NCBI RefSeq assembly: GCF_003688915.1
Contig: NZ_REFU01000001.1
Span: 4,400,693-4,464,692 of the forward strand
DNA length: 64,000 bases
From: Rhodococcus sp. SBT000017
Lineage (GTDB): Bacteria > Actinomycetota > Actinomycetes > Mycobacteriales > Mycobacteriaceae
Direction of reading: 5' to 3'
Shown here one piece after another: positions 8,743 to 16,980 of the stretch. The position numbers and the translations under genes were made by a program. Position 1 is the stretch's first letter. Each line of letters begins with the position of its first letter. Below the pieces are notes generated by a model, which saw only the letters and a list, made by a program, of their open reading frames with translations, did not search any database and was not told where the DNA came from.

Positions 8743-9702
8743 CTATCGAACGCCCCCGACAGGGTTCGGACCGATCGCGTTCTCGGGCCGGGCATAGCGA
8801 TAGCGATGATGGTCCTCGAAGCCCAGGTCTCGGTACAGGGCAACGGCTTCGATGTTGTTCACGGCCACCTGCAGGTACGCGTGCGTCGCGCCGTGCCCGC
8901 GTCCCCAGCGCACCAGTTCTCCGCACATCAGGGTGCCGAGCCCGTTGCGGCGATGTTCGGGGGAGACCCAGAGCGAGGTCAATCCCACCCAGCAGCGACC
9001 GTCCGGGGCGGTGGTGACGGCCGCGCGACCCACGGCGGCTGCCGACGGCGACCGCGCGCCGATCATGCCGAAACCGAGGGTGCCGCCCCGGACTGCGGCG
9101 ACCACCTCCGCTGCGCCTGCTGGTGCCTCGCTGCCCTGGTAGCGCAGGGACGTCAACCACTCGGGTGTCGGCTCCGCGGCGACGGAGATCGCCGAATCGC
9201 CCTCTCGTAGAACGATTTTCGAAATGTCCGCAGCCATGACGGCGGTCTCGTTGTAGGTCCGCCACCCGGCCGGCGCGCTGCCGAGACGGTCCGGGAGGGA
9301 GAGCGTCGGCGGCAGTCCGCGCGCGGCGTATCGGTCGACGATCTGCGCGAGAGTCTCTTCCGTCGTCGATGCTCCGGGCTCGAGGGGTGCCGCCGAGTTG
9401 GCGCGGCCGGTGAACCCGTGACCGAACCGCAGCTGCCAGCCGTCGATCCATTCCCGCTCCACGCCCGGCCAGCCGTCTGCGGCAGCGGCCTCGAGCGAGC
9501 GGATTTCCGAGGTTCGAATCGGTTTGGGCCCCAGGGGTTTCAACGCTACGACTCGTTCGGCCGCGACCTGCACCAACGTGCCGTCCCGGCCGCGCACCGC
9601 GACCGTACCGGCGTCGATGGACACCAGTTCGCCGATCACGTCCGTCATCGGGTGGGTGTGGCCGGGTGGCAACCGGTAGCGAAGCATCACCCGCGTACCC
9701 AC
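8743..9702 (-). CDS. GNAT family acetyltransferase (Rv0428c-like)
   Basis: This 319-residue protein has a small N-terminal SH3-like barrel (about residues 5-60), a middle variable region, and a C-terminal GNAT domain. The acetyl-CoA motif is LWVSPEHRRNGLGTLMCGELVRW near 250-272, and the ending is LYRDLGFEDHHRYRY. The start is uncertain: GTG 9702, GTG 9690 and ATG 9687 are all in frame; I used the first, 8 bases after the def stop. The order def-GNAT-xthA matches mycobacteria, where the product is uncharacterised. The acceptor substrate is unknown. Confidence 0.87.
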   Translation of the reverse strand: MGTRVMLRYRLPPGHTHPMTDVIGELVSIDAGTVAVRGRDGTLVQVAAERVVALKPLGPKPIRTSEIRSLEAAAADGWPGVEREWIDGWQLRFGHGFTGRANSAAPLEPGASTTEETLAQIVDRYAARGLPPTLSLPDRLGSAPAGWRTYNETAVMAADISKIVLREGDSAISVAAEPTPEWLTSLRYQGSEAPAGAAEVVAAVRGGTLGFGMIGARSPSAAAVGRAAVTTAPDGRCWVGLTSLWVSPEHRRNGLGTLMCGELVRWGRGHGATHAYLQVAVNNIEAVALYRDLGFEDHHRYRYARPENAIGPNPVGGVR

Positions 9703-9710
9703 CGGGACGG

Positions 9711-10316
9711 TCAGTCGTCGTCCTCGTCGTCGTCGTGGCCGAACGGGTCGTCCACCGTGCCGGGCGTCCAGCTCAGCCCGGGCACGCCCCAGCCGGCGCG
9801 CTTGATGGCCTTCTTCGCGGCCCGCGCATGCCGACCGATGAGCACGTCGGTGTAGAGGAAACCGTCGAGATGTCCCACCTCGTGTTGGAGCATCCGAGCG
9901 AAGAAGCCGCGGCCCTCGATGTCGACGGGATCGCCCTCGGCGTCCGTGCCGGTCACGCGAGCCCACTCGGCGCGCCCGGTGGGGTGCTGCTCGCCGGGGA
10001 CGGACAGGCAGCCCTCGTCGTCGTCGTCCGGGTCGGGCATCGTCTCCGGGATCTCCGACGTCTCGAGCACCGGGTTGACGACCTCGCCGCGGCGGCGGAA
10101 GATCTTGCCGTCCTCGCCTTGATCGGGGCAGTCGTAGATGAACAGGCGCTTGCCGACGCCGACTTGATTCGCGGCGAGACCGACGCCGTTCGCGGCGGCC
10201 AAGGTCTCGTACATGTCGGCGATCAGCTCGGCCAGCTCGGCGGGTGACTCGGTGACGGGAGCTGTTGCGGTGTGCAGCACCGGATCGCCGACGATCCGGA
10301 TGGGAAGAATTGCCAT
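9711..10316 (-). CDS. def: Peptide deformylase
   Basis: Def removes the N-formyl group from new proteins and is essential in most bacteria. The 201-residue protein shows the three metal-site motifs: [18 protein letters not shown] (Cys ligand) and QHEVGHLDG (HExxH, two His ligands). An insertion rich in Asp (DPDDDDEG) precedes motif 2, and the C-terminus ends in an acidic tail, DDDEDDD. ATG 10316 is preferred because a TATCCT -10 box lies 8 bases upstream. It leads the def-GNAT-xthA operon. Confidence 0.96.
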   Translation of the reverse strand: MAILPIRIVGDPVLHTATAPVTESPAELAELIADMYETLAAANGVGLAANQVGVGKRLFIYDCPDQGEDGKIFRRRGEVVNPVLETSEIPETMPDPDDDDEGCLSVPGEQHPTGRAEWARVTGTDAEGDPVDIEGRGFFARMLQHEVGHLDGFLYTDVLIGRHARAAKKAIKRAGWGVPGLSWTPGTVDDPFGHDDDEDDD

Positions 10317-10324
10317 GGTTGTGA

Positions 10325-10330
10325 AGGATA
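10325..10330 (-). promoter_or_regulatory. -10 element of def
   Basis: TATCCT on the minus strand ends 8 bases before the def ATG, consistent with a leaderless transcript. A copy of the dispersed 'GTGGAGCCTGCGGA' repeat starts only 6 bases further upstream and covers where the -35 would be. Confidence 0.5.
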
Positions 10331-10335
10331 GTGGG

Positions 10336-10364
10336 CGAGAGTGGAGCCTGCGGAACGACCCGAG
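10336..10364. repeat. Dispersed MIRU-like repeat, copy A
   Basis: The core is gtggagcctgcggaacgacc. The same core occurs at about 20030, at 29139-29231 (three units) and, in reverse, at 44874-44976 (three units). This copy sits between the divergent def and DUF3263 genes, upstream of the def promoter. Confidence 0.75.
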
Positions 10365-10578
10365 TGCCTGGCGCATGTGGTCGAGCACGTGGAACACGCC
10401 ACGCGCGGGTACCTCGCGGGAGCCGTGCTCGAGCCGTCGAGCATGGTTGAATGATCCCAGAAGTACAACTGTGTAATTCGGTCGGTGCTCCTACGGGTGC
10501 CGGCAGTGCTGGGGGAAGCAGATTTCTCCGGGTAGGTGATCCTGCAGACCCGAGGAAGTCGAGAAGTCGAGGAGTGGG

Positions 10579-10917
10579 ATGGACGGCGCAGCAGCGCGTG
10601 ACTCGAACCAGTCTCAGCAACCGGGAAGTTCGGACGGCTCTCAGGATCCGAACGAGGTCGGCGCGGACGGACTGAGTCGACGAGAGCACGACATCCTGTC
10701 CTTCGAGCGGCAGTGGTGGAAGTACGCCGGGGCGAAGGAAGAGGCCATCAAGGAACTCTTCTCCATGTCGGCAACCCGCTACTACCAGATTTTGAACGCG
10801 TTGGTCGATCGTCCCGAGGCACTCGCCGCGGATCCTATGTTGGTCAAGCGCCTGCGTCGGTTGCGTGCGAGCCGGCAGAAGGCGCGTGCGGCACGTCGGC
10901 TGGGTTTCGACGTCTGA
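10579..10917 (+). CDS. DUF3263 protein (Rv0430-like)
   Basis: This 112-residue protein has a polar, low-complexity N-terminus (about 35 residues rich in Ser, Gln, Asp) followed by the conserved block LSRREHDILSFERQWWKYAGAKEEAIKE. A helical segment with a helix-turn-helix look (MSATRYYQILNALVDRPEAL) comes next, and the C-terminus is very basic (RLRRLRASRQKARAARRLGF). This suggests a small DNA- or RNA-binding protein. It is the conserved actinobacterial family found beside virR and sodC. No function has been proven to my knowledge. Confidence 0.85.
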   Translation: MDGAAARDSNQSQQPGSSDGSQDPNEVGADGLSRREHDILSFERQWWKYAGAKEEAIKELFSMSATRYYQILNALVDRPEALAADPMLVKRLRRLRASRQKARAARRLGFDV

Positions 10918-10962
10918 GTAGGTCCCAGGGTTCCGTGTACCGAGTCGCCGTGGACGGTCGGC

Positions 10963-10968
10963 TAGGGT
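10963..10968 (+). promoter_or_regulatory. -10 element of virR-like gene
   Basis: TAGGGT ends 7 bases before the GTG at 10976, indicating a leaderless transcript and supporting that start. Confidence 0.5.
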
Positions 10969-10975
10969 CGAGTAC

Positions 10976-11494
10976 GTGAGCAGCCCGAACCCGGAACAGA
11001 CCGGGCCACCACTCCGTGCCCTGGCCATGGTGTTGATCTCGCTCGCGATCCTGTTCGCAGCGATCGGTGCGTTGTCGCTGACGGGTTCCGATTCCGACGA
11101 GGCGGCCGCCGAGCCCGCCGCCGAGACGACGAGTGCACCGGCTGCGGTTGCACCTACCGCGCAGGCCCCCGCAGTGCCGGTACCGGCAGCCGATGCGCCG
11201 ACCACCACCGCGTCGGGCACCGCCGCCGACGTCGAGGTGCGCGTGCTGAACAATTCCAACGTCTCTGGCCTGGCGGCAGGCACAGCGAGCACGTTGACCG
11301 CCGAGGGATGGACCGTCGCCGAGACCGGCAACTTCAGCGACGCCCAATTCGCGCAGACCGCGGTGTACTACGGCACCACGGCAGGCGAGGAACAGGCGGC
11401 GCAGACGATCGCCACGCAGCTCGGCGTCCCGGCCGAGCCCAAGCCGACCTCGCTCGAATCCACGGCAGGCGTTGTCGTCATCGTGACTCAGTAG
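10976..11494 (+). CDS. virR: VirR-like LytR C-terminal domain membrane protein
   Basis: This 172-residue protein has one transmembrane helix (about residues 15-37). A Pro/Ala/Thr-rich linker (about 40-85) leads to an extracytoplasmic LytR_C domain starting DVEVRVLNNSNVSGLAAGTA. This is the architecture of M. tuberculosis Rv0431/VirR, which is linked to envelope integrity and membrane-vesicle release. The position between the DUF3263 gene and sodC is the same. The GTG start is supported by a leaderless -10 box. The exact function in this organism is inferred from the mycobacterial protein. Confidence 0.83.
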   Translation: MSSPNPEQTGPPLRALAMVLISLAILFAAIGALSLTGSDSDEAAAEPAAETTSAPAAVAPTAQAPAVPVPAADAPTTTASGTAADVEVRVLNNSNVSGLAAGTASTLTAEGWTVAETGNFSDAQFAQTAVYYGTTAGEEQAAQTIATQLGVPAEPKPTSLESTAGVVVIVTQ

Positions 11495-11607
11495 TCCTAC
11501 AGCGACCAATTCCACAACGTCGACCTCCGTGCCCGATTCGGCACGATCGGTCGGCACGTTATCATTTTCGAGCCCGGCGAAACTGCCTGAAAGAGGAGCG
11601 ATTTCCG

Positions 11608-12318
11608 ATGGACATGTTCAAGCGACGCACTGCTGCGACCCGATCGTTGCGTTACGTGGCCCCGGTCCTCGCGATCGCAGCGCTCGGGCTCTCTGCCTGC
11701 AGCAACGGCGAGGTTCCGTCCGACGTCCAGGGCACCGTCCCGCCGGTCTGGACCGGCGAGGCCGACCCGGCGGCAGAAGCCGTAGCAGGTGACGGTCCGG
11801 CCGAGTCGGGCTCCGGCGACACCATCGAGGGCACCCTGCGCAACGCTGCCGGCGCCGAAGTGGGCACGGTGTCGTTCGCGTCCGAGGGCGACAAGGTCGT
11901 CGTCACCGCCGAGGTCGAGGACATGGCCCCCGGCTTCCACGGCTTCCACATTCACACCGTCGCCGCGTGCGAGCCGAACTCCGTGGCACCGACCGGCGGG
12001 GAGCCGGGCGCGTTCCTGTCCGCGGGCGGTCACCTGCAGGTCGACGGCCGCACCGAGTACCCGGCCAGCGGAGATCTGACGTCCATTCAGGTCGGCGAGG
12101 ACGGCACCGGCATGCTCACCACCACAACCGACGCGCTCACGCTCGACGATCTGCGTGCGGATGGTGCCGGAACGGCCGTGATCGTGCACGAGGGTGCCGA
12201 CAACTTCGCCAACATCCCGCCGCGATACACCCTGCCCGACGGTGCTGCTGTGCCGGACATGACGACTCTGATGACCGGCGATGCCGGCTCGCGGGCGGCA
12301 TGCGCGGTGCTGCAGTAG
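11608..12318 (+). CDS. sodC: Superoxide dismutase [Cu], lipoprotein SodC
   Basis: SodC removes superoxide at the cell surface. The 236-residue precursor has a lipoprotein signal with lipobox LSAC. Copper ligands are visible in HGFHIH, GGHLQ and VIVHEGADN. The segment that normally supplies zinc histidines reads TEYPASGDLTS and contains no histidine, so the zinc site appears lost, as described for the mycobacterial copper-only enzyme. Cysteines in AACEP and RAACAVL can form the conserved disulfide. ATG 11608 has an agaggag Shine-Dalgarno. It follows virR as in M. tuberculosis. Confidence 0.93.
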   Translation: MDMFKRRTAATRSLRYVAPVLAIAALGLSACSNGEVPSDVQGTVPPVWTGEADPAAEAVAGDGPAESGSGDTIEGTLRNAAGAEVGTVSFASEGDKVVVTAEVEDMAPGFHGFHIHTVAACEPNSVAPTGGEPGAFLSAGGHLQVDGRTEYPASGDLTSIQVGEDGTGMLTTTTDALTLDDLRADGAGTAVIVHEGADNFANIPPRYTLPDGAAVPDMTTLMTGDAGSRAACAVLQ

Positions 12319-12319
12319 T

Positions 12320-13450
12320 TTGAGCGCTCCGCGGATCGACTTCGCGAGTTCACCGCGCCCGACGCTCGGCGTCGAGTGGGAGATCGCACTGGTCGACAAG
12401 AACACGCGAGACCTGGTCAATTCCGCCGAGGCGGTCATGGACGGAGTCCACGATCTGGCCGGGGACACCCCGCGGGTGACGAAGGAACTACTGCGCAACA
12501 CCGTCGAGCTCGTCACCGGAGTGTGCGAGAACGTCGGGGAGGCGATGGCGGACCTCGGTGAATCCCTGTCGTTGGTCGAGCGTGCCGCGGATCCACTGGG
12601 AATCGATCTGTTCTCGGCGGGCACCCACCCGTTCGCCGAGTGGTCCACTCAGCAGCTCACCAGCTCACCGAGCTACGACGAGTTGATCGCTCGGACGCAG
12701 TGGTGGGGCCGGCAGATGCTGATCTGGGGCGTGCACGTGCACGTGGGAGTGTCGTCCCCCGACAAGGTCTTTCCCATTCTCAATTCACTGCTGCTGCAGT
12801 ACCCGCACCTGCTGGCACTGTCGGCGTCCTCGCCGATCTGGGCGGGCAACGACACCGGCTACGCCAGCAATCGTGCGCTGATGTTCCAGCAGCTGCCGAC
12901 GGCCGGTCTGCCGTTCCAGTTCGAGGACTGGTCGCAGTTCGAGGGATTCGTCCGCGATCAGCTCAAGACCGGTGTCATCGAGCAACTCGGCGGCATGCAC
13001 TGGGACATCCGCCCCGCCCCCAAGTGGGGCACGATCGAGGTTCGGGTGTGCGACGGGGCGTCGACCAAGCGGGAGCTCGCGGCTCTCGTCGCGTTGACGC
13101 ACTGCCTCATCGTCCATCTCGACGAACGTCTCGAAGCGGGGGAGACCCTGCCGTCGATACCGCCGTGGCACGTGCAGGAAAACAAGTGGCGGGCCGCCCG
13201 GTACGGCCTCGATGCCGAGATCATTCTCGACTCCGACAGCAACGAACGTCTGGTCACCGACGATCTGAACGACCTGCTCGAGAAGCTGACGCCGACGGCC
13301 GTCCGACTGAACTGCGTCGACGAGCTGGCAGCGGTGGCCGACATCCCGCGGCTGGGGGCGTCGTATCAGCGTCAGCGGGCGGTGGCCGCGAAATCGGGCG
13401 GCGACCTGCGAGCCGTCGTGGAGTCGTTGGTCACCGACCTCCGGTCCTGA
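12320..13450 (+). CDS. ybdK: YbdK-type carboxylate-amine ligase (glutamate-cysteine ligase 2 family)
   Basis: This 376-residue protein of the GCS2/YbdK family has the start motif PTLGVEWEIALVD. Metal and ATP-site blocks are HVHVGV and GTIEVRVCDGAST, with the ending LGASYQRQRAVA. Such enzymes join an amino group to a carboxylate using ATP; E. coli YbdK has weak glutamate-cysteine ligase activity, and the true role in actinobacteria is unclear. I chose the TTG at 12320, one base after the sodC stop, which gives the same length as M. tuberculosis Rv0433. It is probably co-transcribed with sodC. The 3' end is convergent with the Mrp operon. Confidence 0.88.
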   Translation: MSAPRIDFASSPRPTLGVEWEIALVDKNTRDLVNSAEAVMDGVHDLAGDTPRVTKELLRNTVELVTGVCENVGEAMADLGESLSLVERAADPLGIDLFSAGTHPFAEWSTQQLTSSPSYDELIARTQWWGRQMLIWGVHVHVGVSSPDKVFPILNSLLLQYPHLLALSASSPIWAGNDTGYASNRALMFQQLPTAGLPFQFEDWSQFEGFVRDQLKTGVIEQLGGMHWDIRPAPKWGTIEVRVCDGASTKRELAALVALTHCLIVHLDERLEAGETLPSIPPWHVQENKWRAARYGLDAEIILDSDSNERLVTDDLNDLLEKLTPTAVRLNCVDELAAVADIPRLGASYQRQRAVAAKSGGDLRAVVESLVTDLRS

Positions 13451-13460
13451 ACCGCTCGCG

Positions 13461-13799
13461 CTACTGATCCGATTCGTTCGGTTCCATCTCGTTGACGATC
13501 AGCAGACCGTCGCGGCCGCGTTGTTCCCGGTAGGCGACGCGGCCGACGGTGTGCGCGATGACCGGCGCGGTGACCAGGGTGAAGATGCCCACCAGCACGA
13601 GCATCCAGATGTCGACGTTGCCGCGCAGGCTGATGACGGCCCCGATCAGAACCATGATCAGCCCGACCACCTGCGGCTTGGTGGCCGCGTGCATCCGCGA
13701 GAGGGTATCGGGAAAGCGGACGATGCCCACTGCTGCGGTGAAGGCGAGCAGCGCTCCGAACAGGATGAAGACGGAGGCTATCCACTGGGCTGCGGTCAT
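13461..13799 (-). CDS. mnhG: Mrp/Mnh antiporter subunit G
   Basis: This 112-residue protein has three transmembrane helices and the family hallmark GIVRFPDTLSRMHAATKPQVVG between helices 1 and 2. MnhG is a small obligatory subunit of the multi-subunit Na+(K+)/H+ antiporter. It is the last gene of the operon, 22 bases after mnhF. The polar C-terminus carries charged residues (YREQRGRDG). Confidence 0.93.
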   Translation of the reverse strand: MTAAQWIASVFILFGALLAFTAAVGIVRFPDTLSRMHAATKPQVVGLIMVLIGAVISLRGNVDIWMLVLVGIFTLVTAPVIAHTVGRVAYREQRGRDGLLIVNEMEPNESDQ

Positions 13800-13821
13800 C
13801 GTTCGCCCCTCACTGTGTCGA

Positions 13822-14079
13822 TCATTCGTCCCTCACTCTGAATCGTGCGATGCTGACCGACCCGACGAAGCTGACCAGTGACAGCGCGACGATGGCCGGT
13901 ACGAGGGTGGTGTCGCGGCTGTAGACGGCCCACACGCCGAGTCCGCACATCGAGAGGGCCAGGATCGTATCCATCGCCACGAGACGGTCCAGCGTGCTCG
14001 GTCCGTCGAGCAGTCGGTATGCGGTGAGGATCGCGGCACCGATCAGGAGGGCTCCGGCTATTGCCAGTACGACGGTCAC
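13822..14079 (-). CDS. mnhF: Mrp/Mnh antiporter subunit F
   Basis: This 85-residue subunit has three transmembrane helices and the motif RLLDGPSTLDRLVAMDTI, diagnostic of MrpF/MnhF. The GTG start overlaps the mnhE stop by 4 bases (GTGA), indicating translational coupling. It works in the membrane complex with A-E and G. Confidence 0.93.
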   Translation of the reverse strand: MTVVLAIAGALLIGAAILTAYRLLDGPSTLDRLVAMDTILALSMCGLGVWAVYSRDTTLVPAIVALSLVSFVGSVSIARFRVRDE

Positions 14080-14723
14080 GACCAGTCCCCCTTCCTCTTG
14101 TCGTCGGTCTTCTTGTCGTCCCTGGGGGCGTCGAGGTCTTTCGAGGCCGGATCGTCGCCGAGCACTCCGTGGTACTGCTCGTACTCCTGGTAGTGCAGCG
14201 GGCTCGGCTTCCAGTCGGAGTCTCGCTCGAACGCGGCGATGAAGAGCTTCTCCAGGTTCCGTACGTAGGCGTAGAAACCGTCGACGGCCTTCTGGGTGCC
14301 CATGTCCAACACGTGCACGTAGAGCAGGCGTCTGGTCCGGTCGATCTCGAGCACCATGGTGCCGGGCACGAGGTTCATCGCGTCGACGAACAGGGTGAGC
14401 ACCAGATCGGACTTGACCGCGATACGGCAGCGCAGCACCCCGGTCACCGGCGGAGCCTTGGGCCGGATGGCCAACCAGGCCACGCTGAAGCTCGATTCCA
14501 TTGCGTAGTAGAGAAATACGACGGCCAGCTTGACGAGTGAGAACACGTGGATGCGGCCCTCGACCGGAACGCGAGGCAACGGCAGCAACACCATGATGAG
14601 CAGCCCCACCGCGATACCGCCGAGGATGTTGGCCGCAGAGACGTTGCCCCACAGCAGAACCCAGATGGCGGTCAACCACGCCAGGGTCCACAGGCGTAGC
14701 AGGAAGGAACGGTTCATCTTCAT
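14076..14723 (-). CDS. mnhE: Mrp/Mnh antiporter subunit E
   Basis: This 215-residue protein has hydrophobic helices in the first 80 residues, then the cytoplasmic MnhE domain with VLRCRIAVKSDLVLTLFVDAMNLVPGT and LYVHVLDMGT. A highly charged C-terminal tail (about 45 residues, Lys/Asp rich) extends beyond the usual family end. It overlaps both neighbours by 4 bases. An in-frame ATG two codons later is an equally good start. Confidence 0.92.
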   Translation of the reverse strand: MKMNRSFLLRLWTLAWLTAIWVLLWGNVSAANILGGIAVGLLIMVLLPLPRVPVEGRIHVFSLVKLAVVFLYYAMESSFSVAWLAIRPKAPPVTGVLRCRIAVKSDLVLTLFVDAMNLVPGTMVLEIDRTRRLLYVHVLDMGTQKAVDGFYAYVRNLEKLFIAAFERDSDWKPSPLHYQEYEQYHGVLGDDPASKDLDAPRDDKKTDDKRKGDWS

Positions 14724-16363
14724 CGAGTGCCTTCCGCTTCTCCGCGTGCCTGCTCGGCGGCCTGATCTCCGACGAATTCCGCACCGCGCACCGCATCGAT
14801 GTACACCGATCGATCGCGAAGGTCCGCCGCGGCGCGATCACTGATGTCGATGATGGGGCCGGCGAACACCGTCATGGCCAAGCCGACGGCAACCAGCCCG
14901 ATCGTCGGGATCAGCATGAAGGCCGGCATCCGGCCCACGTCCTCGCGATCACCGAACGCGATGTCCGAGGAATCGTCGAGCAGCGCGGACGGGCTGTTGT
15001 CCGCCAGGTCGCCCTCGGGGGCGTCGGCGCGAGCGCGCCAGAACGCCTTGGTCCAGACACGGGCGACGACGTACAGCGTCAACAGGCTGGTGAGAGTTCC
15101 GCCTGCGACGAGCAGCCAGGCCAACACACTGCCCTGCTCGCTACCGGCCTGCAGCAGTGCCACCTTGCCGATGAAGCCCGAGAACGGCGGAATGCCACCG
15201 AGATTGAGGGCCGGCACCAGGAACACGATCGCCAGCACCGGGCTGGCCGCAGCCAGACCGCCGAGGCGTCGAAGCGACGACGATCCGGCCTGACGCTCGA
15301 TGAGACCGACGACGAGGAACAGCGTCGTCTGCACCAGAATGTGGTGGGCGACGTAGTAGATCGAGCCGGACAGTCCCGATTGCGTCGACAGCGCGACGCC
15401 GAAGATCATGTAGCCGATGTGGCTGACGAGGGTGAACGACAACAGTCGCTTGATGTCGCTCTGTGCGATGGAGCCGAGGATGCCGACGAGCATCGTCAGT
15501 AGGCCACAGACCATCAGTACGTTGTCGAGCGAGCCGTCGGGAAACAGCAGGGTGTGGGCGCGGATGATCGCGTACACACCGACTTTCGTCAGCAGGCCTG
15601 CGAACACTGCGGTGACCGGTGCCGGGGCGGTGGGATACGAGTCGGGCAGCCACGTCGAGAGCGGGAACACCGCGGCCTTGATGCCGAACGCGACCAGCAG
15701 GACCGCGAAGATCGCGGTTCTGGTGCCGGGGTTTATGTCGTCCATCCGTACCGCGATGTGGGCCAGGTTCAGCGTCCCGGTTGCGCCGTACACCAACGCG
15801 ATGCCGATCAGGAAGATCAGCGAGGACACCATCGAGACCATCACGTAAGACACACCCGCGCGTACGCGGTCCGCACTCGCGCCGAGTGTCAGCAGCACGA
15901 ACGACGCCGCGAGCAGCACCTCGAAGCCGACGAACAGATTGAACAGGTCCCCGGCGAGGAACGCGTTGCAGACACCTGCGGTCAACGCGAGGTAGGTCGG
16001 CAGGAAGATCGAGACGGGCTGGTTCTCGCTGCCGTCGCGGATGCCCTGGCCGATCGAGTAGACCATGACGGCCAGCAGCACGATCGACGAGACGACGAGC
16101 ATCATCGCCGACAGGCGGTCCACCACGAGGGAGATGCCGAGCGGGGAGTCCCAACCGCCGACCTGCAGGGCGCTGGTGCCGTCGCGGTCGGCGAGGTAGA
16201 GCATCACCGACGAGATCGCGACCACGGCGGTCAGCGCGACGAGGGTGATGAAACGCTGCGCACGGGGACGTCGACCGAGCACCAGAGTCAACGCTGCCGC
16301 GAGCATCGGAATCAGTACCGGCAGCGGAGTGAGAACGTCGATCACTCCTGGGGAGATCGTCAC
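14720..16363 (-). CDS. mnhD: Mrp/Mnh antiporter subunit D
   Basis: This 547-residue proton-translocating subunit is related to the NADH dehydrogenase ND4/NuoM family, with about 14 transmembrane helices. Motifs include FNLFVGFEVLLAASFVLL, FGIKAAVFPLSTWLPDSYP (conserved Lys and Pro) and HHILVQTTLFLVVG. A charged cytoplasmic loop of about 45 residues near position 450 and an Arg/Glu-rich C-terminus are also present. It overlaps mnhC and mnhE by 4 bases each. Confidence 0.95.
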   Translation of the reverse strand: MTISPGVIDVLTPLPVLIPMLAAALTLVLGRRPRAQRFITLVALTAVVAISSVMLYLADRDGTSALQVGGWDSPLGISLVVDRLSAMMLVVSSIVLLAVMVYSIGQGIRDGSENQPVSIFLPTYLALTAGVCNAFLAGDLFNLFVGFEVLLAASFVLLTLGASADRVRAGVSYVMVSMVSSLIFLIGIALVYGATGTLNLAHIAVRMDDINPGTRTAIFAVLLVAFGIKAAVFPLSTWLPDSYPTAPAPVTAVFAGLLTKVGVYAIIRAHTLLFPDGSLDNVLMVCGLLTMLVGILGSIAQSDIKRLLSFTLVSHIGYMIFGVALSTQSGLSGSIYYVAHHILVQTTLFLVVGLIERQAGSSSLRRLGGLAAASPVLAIVFLVPALNLGGIPPFSGFIGKVALLQAGSEQGSVLAWLLVAGGTLTSLLTLYVVARVWTKAFWRARADAPEGDLADNSPSALLDDSSDIAFGDREDVGRMPAFMLIPTIGLVAVGLAMTVFAGPIIDISDRAAADLRDRSVYIDAVRGAEFVGDQAAEQARGEAEGTR

Positions 16364-16980
16364 TGGTCGTCTCCCTTCTTCTCTGGCCTGCTGTCGTCCT
16401 TCTCGGCTGTGTCGATGCCGTCGAGCCCGCGCACCTGCGGATCGTCGTCGTCGTCGAAATCACCGTCGTGCAGATCCTCGTAGCATTCGAGGTCCTCGCG
16501 ATTGACGAGCTGTTCGATCGGAATCGGGTTGCCCTTCGAGTCGAACGCGTCGCCGCCGAAGCTCGGCTCGCCCGTCACCGGGTCGTCCGAGCGGTCGCGG
16601 TCGGGGGCCTCGGCCATCGAGCGACGTCGGGAGACCTTGGTGTCCTCGGGGTCGTTCTCGACGTCGTCCTTGGTGTTGAGAGTGAACGACCGATACGCCA
16701 GCGCCAGCACGAACGCCGCGATACCCATCGTGATGACGATCGCCGTCAGGATCACCGCCTGGGCCAGAGGATCTGCCATCTCCTGGTTGACGGCGTTGTC
16801 GCGGCCCACGATCGGTGGTGCCCCCGCGGGCCCGCCGACGGTGAGCAACAGCAGGTTGACGCCGTTGCCGAACAGCAGCAGCCCCAGCAGCATCTTGGTG
16901 ATGCTGCGTTCGAGCAGCAGGTAGACACCCGATGCGACGAGGACACCGGTGATGATCAGCATTCCGAGATCTGCGGTCAT
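16360..16980 (-). CDS. mnhC: Mrp/Mnh antiporter subunit C with long acidic tail
   Basis: Residues 1-100 form the three-helix MnhC/NuoK-like subunit, with LLERSITKMLLGLLLFGNGVN and ADPLAQAVILTAIVI. They are followed by about 105 residues of hydrophilic, acidic sequence (for example DGDFDDDDDPQVRG) absent from ordinary MnhC, so the protein is about twice the usual length. The tail lies on the cytoplasmic side if the topology is standard. It overlaps mnhA and mnhD by 4 bases. Confidence 0.93.
   Translation of the reverse strand: MTADLGMLIITGVLVASGVYLLLERSITKMLLGLLLFGNGVNLLLLTVGGPAGAPPIVGRDNAVNQEMADPLAQAVILTAIVITMGIAAFVLALAYRSFTLNTKDDVENDPEDTKVSRRRSMAEAPDRDRSDDPVTGEPSFGGDAFDSKGNPIPIEQLVNREDLECYEDLHDGDFDDDDDPQVRGLDGIDTAEKDDSRPEKKGDDQ

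Noticed and set aside
7931..9451. XthA as a 506-residue protein
   Set aside because: The extra N-terminal 240 codons are an Arg-rich shadow of the GNAT gene; the nuclease motif begins at the GTG 8731.
8743..11331. Single 862-codon minus-strand protein covering GNAT, def and virR regions
   Set aside because: Only the part up to about 9702 looks like a real protein (GNAT). The rest is out-of-frame antisense to def, DUF3263 and virR, which each have recognised products.
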